Shown piece after piece: positions 1 through 8,380 of a DNA stretch of 64,000 nucleotides (positions are counted from its first letter, which is position 1; the number at the start of each line of letters is the position of its first letter). The stretch is from NCBI GenBank assembly GCA_027491555.1, contig JAOZGN010000006.1, forward strand, positions 1 to 64,000, written 5' to 3'. The notes beneath the pieces were generated by a model. That model was not told the origin of the DNA. It did not search any database and saw nothing but the letters and a program-made list of their open reading frames with translations. This DNA is from Thermoproteota archaeon (GTDB lineage Archaea; Thermoproteota; Korarchaeia; Korarchaeales; Korarchaeaceae). Made by a program: the position numbers and the translations under genes.

Positions 1-744
1 AGGATCGTGAGCGCGCCGGGTGACATTGAGGAGACCTTCTACCTGACCGCGGAGGCCTTCAACCTGGCGGAGAGATTTCAGGTCCCGGTGATCCTCCTGA
101 TCGACAAGCACATCACTGAGAGCTTCACGGATGTGGAGCCGTTCGACCTGGGAGCCGTCACGATAGACAGGGGAAAGATCATCGAGAGCGAGTGGAGGGG
201 CCCCGGCGAGTACAAGAGGTACCTCTTCACGGAGGATGGAATCTCTCCAAGAGCCCTTCCAGGTACGCGCGGGGCGATCGTTAAGCAGAACAGCTCCGAG
301 CACAACGAGCTAGGGTGGGCCAGCGAAGACCCTGACAACGCCAGGAGTATGCAGGACAAGAGGTTGAGGAAGCTGATCGCGATCTCTGAGGCCCTCCGGG
401 GGAAGAGCCTAGAGGTCTGGGGCGACCCCGAGGCCGACACGGTGCTCCTCCACTGGGGGTCGACCAGGGGCGCCGTGTACGAAGCTACAGAGAAGCTGGC
501 GGGGGAGGGGCTCGAGGTGAGGGCCGTCAGGGTGATCTACCTCTGGCCGTTCCCGTCCGAGGAGATCGTGGCGGAACTCAGAGGGGCAGAGAGGATAATC
601 ACCGTGGAGCAGAACGCCACCGGGCAGCTTGCCAAGCTCCTCAGGATGGAGACGGGAATTCAGGTGGATCACCGAGTGCTCCGCTACGACGGGAGGCCCT
701 TCACGCCAGAGGACATCCTGGAGGGCGTCAGGGAGGTGATGTAA
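1..744 (+). CDS. korA: 2-oxoacid:ferredoxin oxidoreductase, alpha subunit (C-terminal part, cut by window edge)
   Basis: The reading frame is open from base 1, so only about 247 C-terminal residues are present. An internal GTG at position 7 could be mistaken for a start, but codons before it already read into the conserved APGDIEE segment of the family. The family oxidises 2-oxoacids such as 2-oxoglutarate or pyruvate to the acyl-CoA with reduction of ferredoxin. The visible part includes the end of the pyrimidine-binding domain (EAFNLAERFQVPVILLID) and the C-terminal transketolase-like domain with the VEQNATGQLAKLL segment. The beta subunit starts at the base after the stop codon, as in a two-gene kor operon. 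Substrate specificity cannot be read from this part. Confidence 0.93.
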   Translation, partial: RIVSAPGDIEETFYLTAEAFNLAERFQVPVILLIDKHITESFTDVEPFDLGAVTIDRGKIIESEWRGPGEYKRYLFTEDGISPRALPGTRGAIVKQNSSEHNELGWASEDPDNARSMQDKRLRKLIAISEALRGKSLEVWGDPEADTVLLHWGSTRGAVYEATEKLAGEGLEVRAVRVIYLWPFPSEEIVAELRGAERIITVEQNATGQLAKLLRMETGIQVDHRVLRYDGRPFTPEDILEGVREVM

Positions 745-1605
745 GTGGTCAGCGTGGCTGAGCTCGGAACGGCCAAGAAAAACACCTGGTGTCCGGGGTG
801 CGGGAACTTCGCCATCCTGATGGCCCTCAAGAGGACCATAGCGGAACTCGGGCTGGAGCCCGAGAGGGTGGTGGTCGTGACGGGGATAGGGTGCCACGGC
901 AAGATGGGGGACTACGTGGCGGTCAACAGCTTCCACACGATTCACGGACGCGTCCTACCCCTGGCCACCGGGATCAAGATCGCGAACCCGGAACTTGAGG
1001 TCATGGGGTTCGCTGGAGACGGCGACGCCTACGCAATCGGGATCGGTCACCTGCCGCACGCGATCAGGAGGAACATCGACCTGCTCTACGTGGTCCACAA
1101 CAACAAGGTGTTCGGCCTCACGACCGGACAGTACACGCCCACCACGCCGAAGGGATTGAAGACCAGGTCCACCCCGTTCGGCGTGCCGGAGAAGCCAATG
1201 AACCCGCTCACGTTCGCTCTGTCGCTCGGAGCGACGTTTGTCGCCAGGGGATTCGCGGGCGACGTGGAACACCTGACTTACCTGTTCAAGGAGGGAGTCA
1301 GGCACAGGGGGTTCGCCTTCATAGACGTCCTCCAACCGTGCGTCACCTTCTACAACACCTACCCCTACTACAGGGAGAGGGTCTACAGGCTGGAGGATTC
1401 TGGGCATGACCCTAGCGACTGGGAGGCGGCGTTAGCGAAGGCCAGAGAGGAGGAGCTCACCGGTGGGGGGAGGATCCCGATCGGGATCTTCTACAGGTCT
1501 GAGGAGCCCACGCTCCTCGACGAGATGCCCCACCTGATGGGAGAGCCCCTCGTCAGGCGTGAGCTCAAGGTGGACATCAAGAGATTTTACGAGGAGTTCA
1601 TGTGA
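745..1605 (+). CDS. korB: 2-oxoacid:ferredoxin oxidoreductase, beta subunit
   Basis: This is the thiamine pyrophosphate subunit (286 aa, normal length). It starts at GTG directly abutting the TAA of the alpha gene, so the two are translationally coupled. Visible family features are the WCPGCGNFAIL iron-sulfur/TPP entry motif near residue 13, the GIGCHGKMGDY segment, and the TPP/Mg motif GDGDAYAIGIGH with the downstream NN of VVHNNKVFGLT. It would act in the cytoplasm with the alpha subunit. A separate four-subunit POR operon lies at 22.8-25.9 kb, so this pair is probably for another 2-oxoacid (2-oxoglutarate or broad specificity). That assignment is inference. Confidence 0.95.
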   Translation: MVSVAELGTAKKNTWCPGCGNFAILMALKRTIAELGLEPERVVVVTGIGCHGKMGDYVAVNSFHTIHGRVLPLATGIKIANPELEVMGFAGDGDAYAIGIGHLPHAIRRNIDLLYVVHNNKVFGLTTGQYTPTTPKGLKTRSTPFGVPEKPMNPLTFALSLGATFVARGFAGDVEHLTYLFKEGVRHRGFAFIDVLQPCVTFYNTYPYYRERVYRLEDSGHDPSDWEAALAKAREEELTGGGRIPIGIFYRSEEPTLLDEMPHLMGEPLVRRELKVDIKRFYEEFM

Positions 1606-1630
1606 GGGTCAAGACGCGCGGCCCAGATGG

Positions 1631-1640
1631 TTTTATTATA
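1631..1640 (+). promoter_or_regulatory. TATA-box-like promoter element
   Basis: An A+T stretch (ttttattata) stands out in the G+C-rich gap after korB. A transcript start about 25 bases downstream would fall near 1660, shortly before the TTG (1684) and ATG (1705) starts of the next gene. Confidence 0.5.
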
Positions 1641-1683
1641 CAGGTTGGGTGACTAAGTCGGGGCCGGGCGGACGGGTGGCGGG

Positions 1684-3099
1684 TTGACAGGCCCCCGGGC
1701 CGCGATGTCGGCCGCCCGCCCGGCCCCCCACCTGGGGGGCCGCGGCTTGATCGAGAGGGCGACTTTCTCACTCTCCAGGGTCGCAGTCGACTGGTCCAGT
1801 TCGGCAGATTGTCCAAGAGGGCCCCGGTTCCTCCGGAGAATCTCTGCCCGCGTTTCAAGGGTCGCCGGGGAGGATATATGCCTCGGCTACTCGGTCGAGA
1901 GGAGGAGCGCGTCCCTAGGGGAGGCGGTCAGGGATCTCAAGCTCCAAGGCAAGCCGACCCTTGAGATAAGGCGGTACGCCTCGGGATTCACCTCCGTCAG
2001 GGTGAGGCTCGTCGGCGGACCTAGAATGGAGGCCGAGGACCTTGTGCGGGCGTGGAGGAGCGCGGCCAGGTCGATCGAGTTGCTCGTAAACGAAGAACTC
2101 CGGGAGCAAGGCATGCTCTCGAGACCCTACGCCCTCGTCAACGTGATAGAGGGCGATCCCCTGGAGGATCTGCCGGCCGAGCTGCTTTACTCCATGTCCG
2201 CCCCTCTCATGAAGGGAGAGGTCAGCAGGAGGTTTGCGGAGTCCAGATCCAAGAGGGATTGGGGAATTAGGCCGGGAGACTTCTACTTTCTCACCCCGAT
2301 GGGCCTCACCTTCCAGCTGGGCAGATCGGGGAGGGCCGGGAAGGGAGCACGGAAGAGAATGAGGGCCTACCTAGAGCTGGCTATCGACGTGGCGCTGGCC
2401 CAGGAGGTTGCCTTCACCAACCCATCTGCGACCATGAGGGGAGACGGCCTCCTTCGAGCGCTAATCCACCTGTCGCCCGACCTCTGGAGGTCGGGGCTCC
2501 TCATCAGGGAGCGACCCCTGATGGCCTCCTATTCCAGGGTCGCCGAGGTCCTGAAGATAGACGACCACTACAAGTCCCTCCTAATGAGACTGAGGTCCCT
2601 GCTCACATCTGAGCAGATGAGGGCACTCGTTAAGGCCAAGAGCCTAGCGTACAGGCTCGGGCTTCCGCTGGGGGTGGCAGAGCCGATCAGACTCGTGGGA
2701 GATGACTGCTTCGCGGTCATAGACCTGCTGGCCCTGAAGCACGCCGTCGACTCCATGGGCCTAGACCCGGAGCGCGGGGTGGAGGTTCTCTCCCTGCTCC
2801 TTCCCTGGAAGGTTCAGGAGGAGGCCATCAGGTGGGTAAAAAGGAGCGTCGGCTCCAGGGAGGATCACAGGGGGTTGGCAGCCACTGAACTGGCCAGGCT
2901 GATACCGTCGATCTCTCAAAGCAAGCTCTACTCCCTCTTGGGCGGAGAGTGCCCCCCAGGGTGGCTGCTCCAGAGGAGCGTGCCGAGGAGGGGCGCGGGG
3001 AGGAGGCGGGTTGTAATATACGAGGTGAACACCTCAGTCGACCTCATCAGGGCGCTGGTCGCCGGGTGGTCTTCCAGCGTCTCCAGGGTGATAGGGTGA
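1684..3099 (+). CDS. Hypothetical protein, 471 aa
   Basis: I do not recognise this family. The frame is open for 471 codons from a TTG at 1684; ATG at 1705 is an equally good start given the TATA box at 1631. The protein is basic and helical in its middle, with no signal peptide, membrane segments or obvious catalytic motif. The first 40 residues are low-complexity and arginine/proline rich, so the true start may lie further in. Residues about 390-420 (LAATELARLIPSISQSKLYSLL) look like a helix-turn-helix, so DNA or RNA binding is possible. The 3' end overlaps the convergent gene at 3034-4620 by 66 bases, which is unusual. It sits at the edge of the accessory-looking segment that runs to 7.2 kb. 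Confidence 0.6.
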   Translation: MTGPRAAMSAARPAPHLGGRGLIERATFSLSRVAVDWSSSADCPRGPRFLRRISARVSRVAGEDICLGYSVERRSASLGEAVRDLKLQGKPTLEIRRYASGFTSVRVRLVGGPRMEAEDLVRAWRSAARSIELLVNEELREQGMLSRPYALVNVIEGDPLEDLPAELLYSMSAPLMKGEVSRRFAESRSKRDWGIRPGDFYFLTPMGLTFQLGRSGRAGKGARKRMRAYLELAIDVALAQEVAFTNPSATMRGDGLLRALIHLSPDLWRSGLLIRERPLMASYSRVAEVLKIDDHYKSLLMRLRSLLTSEQMRALVKAKSLAYRLGLPLGVAEPIRLVGDDCFAVIDLLALKHAVDSMGLDPERGVEVLSLLLPWKVQEEAIRWVKRSVGSREDHRGLAATELARLIPSISQSKLYSLLGGECPPGWLLQRSVPRRGAGRRRVVIYEVNTSVDLIRALVAGWSSSVSRVIG

Positions 3100-4620
3100 G
3101 ATTTGTGAGGCGAGCTCCTCGAGGGCGGCCTCGTACCTGAAGCGGTTGTCCCGCTCGTCCCAGAGGTCTATCGGAATGCTCCAGTAGGAGGGAGAGAAGT
3201 CTAGTAGCGGCGCAGCGTTCTCTAACTGGTTCCCAAAGATCAGCCTCAATGACTGAATTAGCTTGAGAACGTCGCGATCTGAGGTAAGGAGTAGGCCCCA
3301 AACTCCACTGAAGTCTCCTTCAACGTAAACGGATAGAGATGTTGACATGGCGCCTAGGGCGGCAGAAATTCTCGGAAAGTCTTCCTGTTTAGAATTTATC
3401 ATAACTGAAATTGGCCTCCCGAGTCGATATCCGCCAACTGTGTAGAACTTTCTTAGGACGCCCAACTCCCTGAGCCTTCGGAGCCTTGATTCCGCCGAAG
3501 GTATTCCCATTGCCCTGACTACGGACACACTAACTCGACCCTTCCGTAGAACGCGATTAACGATCATCAGATCGTGTCTATTGAGTTTAGGAACGACGAC
3601 CTCCCTTTCTCCGCGGATTTTGAACTCAATCCCTTCGCTGAGTAGCCTGAGAGCTTTCTCGACATCAGAGTCCGGGTTGAAGGGTGTAGTCTTGTGGGTG
3701 AACGTTAATCTAAGCATCCTAGCGAGCTTGGTCCTGCCAGAATTCAGAACTAACCTAAGACTGGTCAGGCCCTCGTTGGGAAAAATTAATATGATAAATG
3801 ATGGCAGAGCCCGCGATATGGGCCTTAAGATCCGATAAGTGAATGGAAATTTGGCGAATGCTTTCTCCATTATCGGGCTGTCCGGGACAATGGCTAAGAG
3901 TCCGGCCAGTCCGATTCGCTCGAGTACAACGTTCTCAGGGCCACTCAGTATTCCGAGAGCGGTGAGCTTGGATAGAGCTTTTGATACTGCGGATTTTGAG
4001 AATCCAAGCTTTCTGGCCAACTCTCCTTGTGTGAGATACGGGCTCCTAGCGAGTTCCTCGATCACCTTGATCTGAACCTTGGAAAGTCTAACTGGCTCAA
4101 GAAGCCCGGCTGCCTCGCTAAATATGGAAAGGTATTCTTCGAGCGTGACTCTACGGCCGACATCATTTAACCCCCGCAAGAGGTGGAGCATCCGCCGGAG
4201 GACCATAACCAGCCTCTTCCTAGGTAGAGGGGAGAGCACTTCAGGTGCGTTGTATAGAGGGAATCGAGGGTCCCAGATTACTTGGCTGCACTCTTTCCAC
4301 CAGCTGAGCTCTGCCCCAGAATAGGCCCAAGCGAGGTCATAAATCACCCTAAGCCGATCGAGATTCTCTGGTATAAGCAAATTAAACGCCTCTCTTGCTA
4401 TTACTGATCTTAATCTCTTTACGTTAAGTCTTGAACTTAATATGAGCTTATCTTTAGAGGCGAGAACCCCGGCCCTGTAGCCGTTGAGGATTGGAAAGTC
4501 CTCTAACACAATCTTTTGAGGGATAGGCCGAACAGGCGAGAGATCCATCTCATTAGAAGCCTTCTCGATGGCTAACGCGAAAGCTTTCTCAAGATTGTCG
4601 GCATCACTCAGTTCGATCAT
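3034..4620 (-). CDS. Transcriptional regulator with two winged-helix domains (Lrp/MarR-like), 528 aa
   Basis: Two helix-turn-helix regions are visible. One (about residues 188-222) contains LTQGELARKLGFSKSAVSKA, a textbook MarR/ArsR-type winged helix. A second (about residues 360-395) contains VSVVRAMGIPSAESRLRRLR followed by an Lrp/AsnC-like sheet region (YVEGDFSGVWGLLLTS). The length is far above a normal Lrp protein. The ATG at 4620 overlaps the stop of the 62-residue gene upstream (ATGA), so both are one operon. The coding region is clearly richer in A+T than its neighbours and uses more A/T-ending codons, consistent with recent acquisition. Target and ligand are unknown; the last 66 bases overlap the convergent neighbour. 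Confidence 0.75.
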   Translation of the reverse strand: MIELSDADNLEKAFALAIEKASNEMDLSPVRPIPQKIVLEDFPILNGYRAGVLASKDKLILSSRLNVKRLRSVIAREAFNLLIPENLDRLRVIYDLAWAYSGAELSWWKECSQVIWDPRFPLYNAPEVLSPLPRKRLVMVLRRMLHLLRGLNDVGRRVTLEEYLSIFSEAAGLLEPVRLSKVQIKVIEELARSPYLTQGELARKLGFSKSAVSKALSKLTALGILSGPENVVLERIGLAGLLAIVPDSPIMEKAFAKFPFTYRILRPISRALPSFIILIFPNEGLTSLRLVLNSGRTKLARMLRLTFTHKTTPFNPDSDVEKALRLLSEGIEFKIRGEREVVVPKLNRHDLMIVNRVLRKGRVSVSVVRAMGIPSAESRLRRLRELGVLRKFYTVGGYRLGRPISVMINSKQEDFPRISAALGAMSTSLSVYVEGDFSGVWGLLLTSDRDVLKLIQSLRLIFGNQLENAAPLLDFSPSYWSIPIDLWDERDNRFRYEAALEELASQISPYHPGDAGRPPGDQRPDEVD

Positions 4621-4805
4621 CTGTTACGCCCCTCCAAATTTTGGCTAGCCGTCATTGGATTCACGCCAAACAGAAATCCCCAGGTCTTGTAGTAGATCCT
4701 GTCGAGCTTTGCTGATTTGTCCAATGACATTCTTTCCCCGAGAATAGATACTAGGCTCTCAGGTGGTCGCCATGCAGGGTCCAGGAATCCCAACTCCTGT
4801 GCCAC
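4617..4805 (-). CDS. Small hypothetical protein (62 aa) coupled to the double-HTH regulator
   Basis: Starts at GTG 4805, preceded at six bases by AGGAG, and its TGA overlaps the ATG of the regulator by four bases. The reading frame stays open upstream to about 4943 but without ATG/GTG/TTG, and the Shine-Dalgarno position supports the GTG. The product is charged, with no recognisable domain or membrane segment. The tight coupling to a large HTH protein is the layout of toxin-antitoxin or regulator-partner pairs, but nothing in the sequence itself proves such a role. Confidence 0.55.
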   Translation of the reverse strand: MAQELGFLDPAWRPPESLVSILGERMSLDKSAKLDRIYYKTWGFLFGVNPMTASQNLEGRNR

Positions 4806-4999
4806 CGGACGCTCCTGGATGAGTTTTTGGTCAACTTCCTTAATAAGCTGATGAGCGAGAGGGCTCCCCTGACGTAAGCTGGCCTTGTGCTGGCGTAGGC
4901 TAGTTTGAATGCTCTTACAAGACGAATTTTCTGTTTTTACGTTTTATTTGGAAATTTCCCCCCATCACCATTAAGACCCGCCTCTGAAAGGCCTAGGCG

Positions 5000-5737
5000 A
5001 TGCCCTTCCGGGCCAAAGGGGCCACCAGAGTGCTTTTATCTCCCGCCTGCGGCGAGCCGTGGATCGTCACCAGGGTTTACGAGCACCTCTCTAGGAGCGA
5101 GTCGACCCCGGAGATGGTGCTGCTTGCGGTCCCGCCCGGGTATGACTGGGTCCGGCAGGTCTTGGAGAGGGCATTCAGCCAGAAGTACAGGTGGGTGGAG
5201 GTCGAGGGAGTAGAACTCCGCGGTCCGACGGAATTGTGGCTGGAGATCATCTGTGAGGCCCTGGGGGCCGTCAACCCTGACCTAGTGAGCGTGCTGGTAT
5301 CCTGCTCAACTCCTGAGCTGGCAGCCCTGCTGACGTCGATAGCCCAGCTGGTTCCGCTTGAGGGCGTCTACGCGGTATCGATGAAGGCTTCAGGGAGGAG
5401 TCTCGAAAGGTGGAGGAAGGCGCTCTCCTCCCAGGACAAGGTGGAGGACCCCATCCTTAGGGAGATCTTCTGGCCCGAGAGAGATGACTACGAGGTCCAC
5501 AAGCTCCCCATCCTTCCTGTGCCTCCGACCACCCTCGAGAGTGTTGAGAGAGTCCTCTCCGGGAGATATGACCGAGTCGATGGAGAGCTGGCCGCCTGGC
5601 TGATTAGGGCGGGCCTGGTCGACATCGGCCCCGCCAGAGACGTGAAGGCAACCGGCCTCGGAAGGGCCATTCTCGAGGGGATACTGGCCCTGAGGAGGGT
5701 GAGTAGCCAGGGGGAACCCGTCCTCAATTGGGGGTGA
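5000..5737 (+). CDS. CARF-like domain protein with C-terminal HTH-like region (Csa3-like)
   Basis: A 245-aa protein starting at ATG 5000. The N-terminal 130 residues alternate hydrophobic strands and helices (LLSPACGEPWIVTRVYEHL, then VLVSCSTPELAALLTS) in the Rossmann-like pattern of CARF domains such as Csa3; the SCSTPE loop sits where CARF proteins bind cyclic oligoadenylate. The last 60 residues (GELAAWLIRAGLV then ATGLGRAILEG) resemble the end of a winged helix. Its stop overlaps the start of the CARF-HEPN gene downstream, so the two are co-transcribed. CARF assignment is inference from pattern and context; there are no other cas genes in the window. Confidence 0.55.
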   Translation: MPFRAKGATRVLLSPACGEPWIVTRVYEHLSRSESTPEMVLLAVPPGYDWVRQVLERAFSQKYRWVEVEGVELRGPTELWLEIICEALGAVNPDLVSVLVSCSTPELAALLTSIAQLVPLEGVYAVSMKASGRSLERWRKALSSQDKVEDPILREIFWPERDDYEVHKLPILPVPPTTLESVERVLSGRYDRVDGELAAWLIRAGLVDIGPARDVKATGLGRAILEGILALRRVSSQGEPVLNWG

Positions 5738-7161
5738 ATCTCGATTTGCCCTCCGCCGCCCTGCTGCCCGTGTGCGCGCCTCCGAATGAAGTGGGTGGAC
5801 TAGCTTCGGTCTTGGAGGCGCTGGAGTGGGCCCTCTCCGGGCTCGATAATCTCGCCAGCGTTGAGGGTGAGACGATCCTGGTGGTGCTTATTCCGACGGG
5901 GCCGGAACGGGAGGTCTTTAGCCGAGTGGCCACCTCCAACTCGGCTCTCCGGATAGTCGAGGTGCCCCTGGAGGGCGCCGAGAGGTTGACCCCGGAGGAA
6001 CTCGGCGAGCGGGCGTTCGCCGCAACGGTCTCCGCTCTTTCATCCCTCGAGGGGGCGGAGACCGTGATCTTTCTCGTCCCCTGGGGGGGACTCGATCCGG
6101 TGACCTCGTCCGCCCTCCTGGGGTCGCTGGCGCACTCCCTGACGACCGGCCGCAGACTGACCGTGGTCGCTCGAAGACCCGGCCTTCCAACATCATTGAA
6201 GTTGTATACGCCACCTTTGAGCGTCTTGGAGACAGCTAGGATAGCCGAGACTCTAGCGAGGGTACTGGAAGACCCCCAACTCACCTCCCTGTGGGTGAGG
6301 CTGATCGAGGCTGCGAAGAACCTTCAGTCAGGCCTCCCCGCGGACCTGCTGAGGGAGGTCGCGCTTCTCTCCCTTGGAATCTCATTGGGATCCCCCCTGA
6401 TTGTTCACCTCCACCTGTGCAGGCTACTCAGGCTACTGGAGTGGGCAGAGGTCGAGGGTGAGGCGCATGGCATCAAGGAGCTGCCTTCTCAGGTCATCCC
6501 CCAGCTGGTGAGTGAGTTCGCTCGGAGGGCCTCCGGCCTTCTCAACCCGGGCCCCGGCTGCCAGGTTGGAGAACTCCCCTCTGGCCTTATAGGCAAGCTA
6601 ATCTCGCTCTACAGGCAGAAGGGGATGGCCCTGCAGTACCACTTACTCCTCTCGGAGGTCTCTGGTACCCTGGACGAGGCTCCGCCAGCGAGAAGAGGCG
6701 CAGATCCCTCCACCCTCGCCAGCTTCCTCCTGGAGAGGAAGGCCGTGGAGTGCAGGGTCGGGCGGCTCCCGCGGGGGGCGCCGCTATTTCGGCTGTGGTT
6801 TCTGGCCGGGGGATCCCTGGATTTCCTCAGGCCGGGCGCCCTCGGTCGGAACCCCAAGAGAGAACTCGGAGCGTGGTTAGAGCGCCTCGTGGCTTCTCGC
6901 CAGAACTCAAAGCCAGCGAGGCTGCTCGAGGACGCCGTCTCGGCGAGGTTTACGTTCGACCACGTCAGGAACTTTCTCGCCCACTCTGGATTCGTTCATT
7001 ACGTAGTTCGAGACGTGGCGCCCCTTGAGAGCGGAGGGTACGTGGTGTATTACGACGAGGCCGCCGTGGAGGGGGTGGAGGCGGTGATGCTAACCAGCCT
7101 CCTCGGAGAGCCGCGGTCGGCCGCCTCACACGGCGTTGAAACCGTGGCGAGCCGATCTTGA
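5734..7161 (+). CDS. csx1: CARF-HEPN ribonuclease, Csx1-like
   Basis: The decisive feature is the HEPN signature RNFLAHSG (Arg412-His417), the RxxxxH catalytic motif of Csx1/Csm6-type ribonucleases, at the usual C-terminal place in a protein of normal Csx1 length (475 aa). The N-terminal 170 residues have an alternating strand/helix layout compatible with a CARF sensor, although the DxTHG loop seen in many Csx1 proteins is replaced by WGGLDPVTSS. Family members are activated by cyclic oligoadenylate made by type III CRISPR complexes and cleave RNA. GTG 5734 overlaps the upstream TGA by four bases; TTG 5728 is an alternative. A T-tract terminator follows the stop. No CRISPR array or Cas10 is nearby. 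Confidence 0.78.
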   Translation: MNLDLPSAALLPVCAPPNEVGGLASVLEALEWALSGLDNLASVEGETILVVLIPTGPEREVFSRVATSNSALRIVEVPLEGAERLTPEELGERAFAATVSALSSLEGAETVIFLVPWGGLDPVTSSALLGSLAHSLTTGRRLTVVARRPGLPTSLKLYTPPLSVLETARIAETLARVLEDPQLTSLWVRLIEAAKNLQSGLPADLLREVALLSLGISLGSPLIVHLHLCRLLRLLEWAEVEGEAHGIKELPSQVIPQLVSEFARRASGLLNPGPGCQVGELPSGLIGKLISLYRQKGMALQYHLLLSEVSGTLDEAPPARRGADPSTLASFLLERKAVECRVGRLPRGAPLFRLWFLAGGSLDFLRPGALGRNPKRELGAWLERLVASRQNSKPARLLEDAVSARFTFDHVRNFLAHSGFVHYVVRDVAPLESGGYVVYYDEAAVEGVEAVMLTSLLGEPRSAASHGVETVASRS

Positions 7162-7163
7162 GT

Positions 7164-7171
7164 CTTTTTTT
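7164..7171 (+). terminator. T-tract terminator after the CARF-HEPN gene
   Basis: A run of seven T residues begins a few bases after the TGA of the csx1-like gene, the usual form of an archaeal terminator. No hairpin precedes it. Confidence 0.6.
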
Positions 7172-7182
7172 AATTGGGGTCA

Positions 7183-8376
7183 CTACGGGTCTTCCACCCT
7201 CCAAATCCCCCTGAGAACGACTAAAACGACCAGTGCGAGGGCGGATCCAGCCGCCGGGATTTCTCCGGTCAGCAGCGGCGCGGCCTCCTTGCCGCGCGTT
7301 TCGGCCGCTACGTTTACCTCAAGCGCCGCCTCACTCTTACTGGAAGCGGAGGACGAGCGTCTAAGAGGCGGCGGACTTGTCGGCGGCCGAGAGGACGCGG
7401 TCGCGTTCGCTCCATTGGCAGGGGGCCGATGGGGTGATCCTGCAGAAGTGACCTCGATAACGACTTCGTCCCTTGCTCTCAAGCCCCCTCCCTGGGCGAG
7501 GGCCGTCACCCGAACCCGATCCGCCCGGCCCGCCGTGGCGGCGTAGGCTCGTGTGACGCTGGACATGGGGTCGAGGGTGAGGGCGTCCTCGATGCGTTCG
7601 GGCTGGGCTCCAGAGAGGTTGATCTGAATTGAGAGGGATATTGGCCTCCCCCCGAGATTGCTTAACGCCAGAGAGAAGTTGAACGACTCCCCCTCCCTGA
7701 CGGACGGGGGGGCCCTTATCTCCAGCGCAATTCCCCCGAACTCGACGCTGTAGTTGACCTCAAGCGACGTTGAAAGGGGTCTTTGGGTGCCCCACTCCGT
7801 CCCGCTCGCCAGTAGCGATAGACTGTACTCCCCGGGCCTGGCTGGGGCGACCGCGGAGAACTCCAAGGTCGAGCTGACTCCCGCCGGCAGGTCACCGACG
7901 CTCTTGGTCGACCCGTTCAACGAGACCGCGACGTCTAGGGCCGCTGCCTCGCCTGCGTTCGTGACAGTAACCTTGATTCGGAAGCCCTGTCTCGGCTTCA
8001 CGGCGGCCGGCGCCGAGACGCTGAGCCTGAGCTCGGCTGGAGCCAAGATCACTACTCCCACCCCGGTTTGAGCCGATTCCACGTAGTCGGCCTCCTCCGT
8101 CCAGATCAGGATCGAGTGAGCACCAGGGCTCGCGGTTGAGGTGTCCCAAGCGACGGTGGCGTAGCCGCTGGAGTCGGTCACGTCGACCCCTATCTCAACC
8201 CCGTCCGTCTCGTCCAGGAAGTGAACCGTCACACCGGCTATCGGAGCTCCTTTCTCGTCCGTGAGCCTGACCGTGATGGTCACGAGCTGCCCCCGCACGA
8301 CCTGGGTCTGAGCTAGCGCTAGAGTCGCCGTGAGCACTAAGAGGGTCAGAATGACCCAAGAGCTTTTTCTCACCAT
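7183..8376 (-). CDS. Secreted, membrane-anchored Ig-fold surface protein
   Basis: 397 aa with an N-terminal signal peptide (hydrophobic core VILTLLVLTATLALAQ), an N-terminal Big/invasin-like module (LTDEKGAPIAGVTVHFLD), two CARDB/NEW3-like beta modules (VTVTNAGEAAALDVAVSLNG and FSLALSNLGGRPISLSIQ), a proline/serine-rich linker with NxS/T sites, and a C-terminal hydrophobic helix (ALALVVLVVLRGIW) with a short charged tail. Topology is therefore extracellular and anchored. It is the last gene of a three-gene operon of secreted Ig-fold proteins, starting four bases after the previous stop. The function is probably structural or adhesive; no enzyme motif is visible. Confidence 0.8.
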   Translation of the reverse strand: MVRKSSWVILTLLVLTATLALAQTQVVRGQLVTITVRLTDEKGAPIAGVTVHFLDETDGVEIGVDVTDSSGYATVAWDTSTASPGAHSILIWTEEADYVESAQTGVGVVILAPAELRLSVSAPAAVKPRQGFRIKVTVTNAGEAAALDVAVSLNGSTKSVGDLPAGVSSTLEFSAVAPARPGEYSLSLLASGTEWGTQRPLSTSLEVNYSVEFGGIALEIRAPPSVREGESFNFSLALSNLGGRPISLSIQINLSGAQPERIEDALTLDPMSSVTRAYAATAGRADRVRVTALAQGGGLRARDEVVIEVTSAGSPHRPPANGANATASSRPPTSPPPLRRSSSASSKSEAALEVNVAAETRGKEAAPLLTGEIPAAGSALALVVLVVLRGIWRVEDP

Positions 8377-8380
8377 GCGG

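Noticed and set aside
4806..4943. Upstream extension of the 62-aa gene from an ATT or other unusual start
   Set aside because: GTG 4805 has AGGAG at six bases; no Shine-Dalgarno accompanies any codon in the extension.
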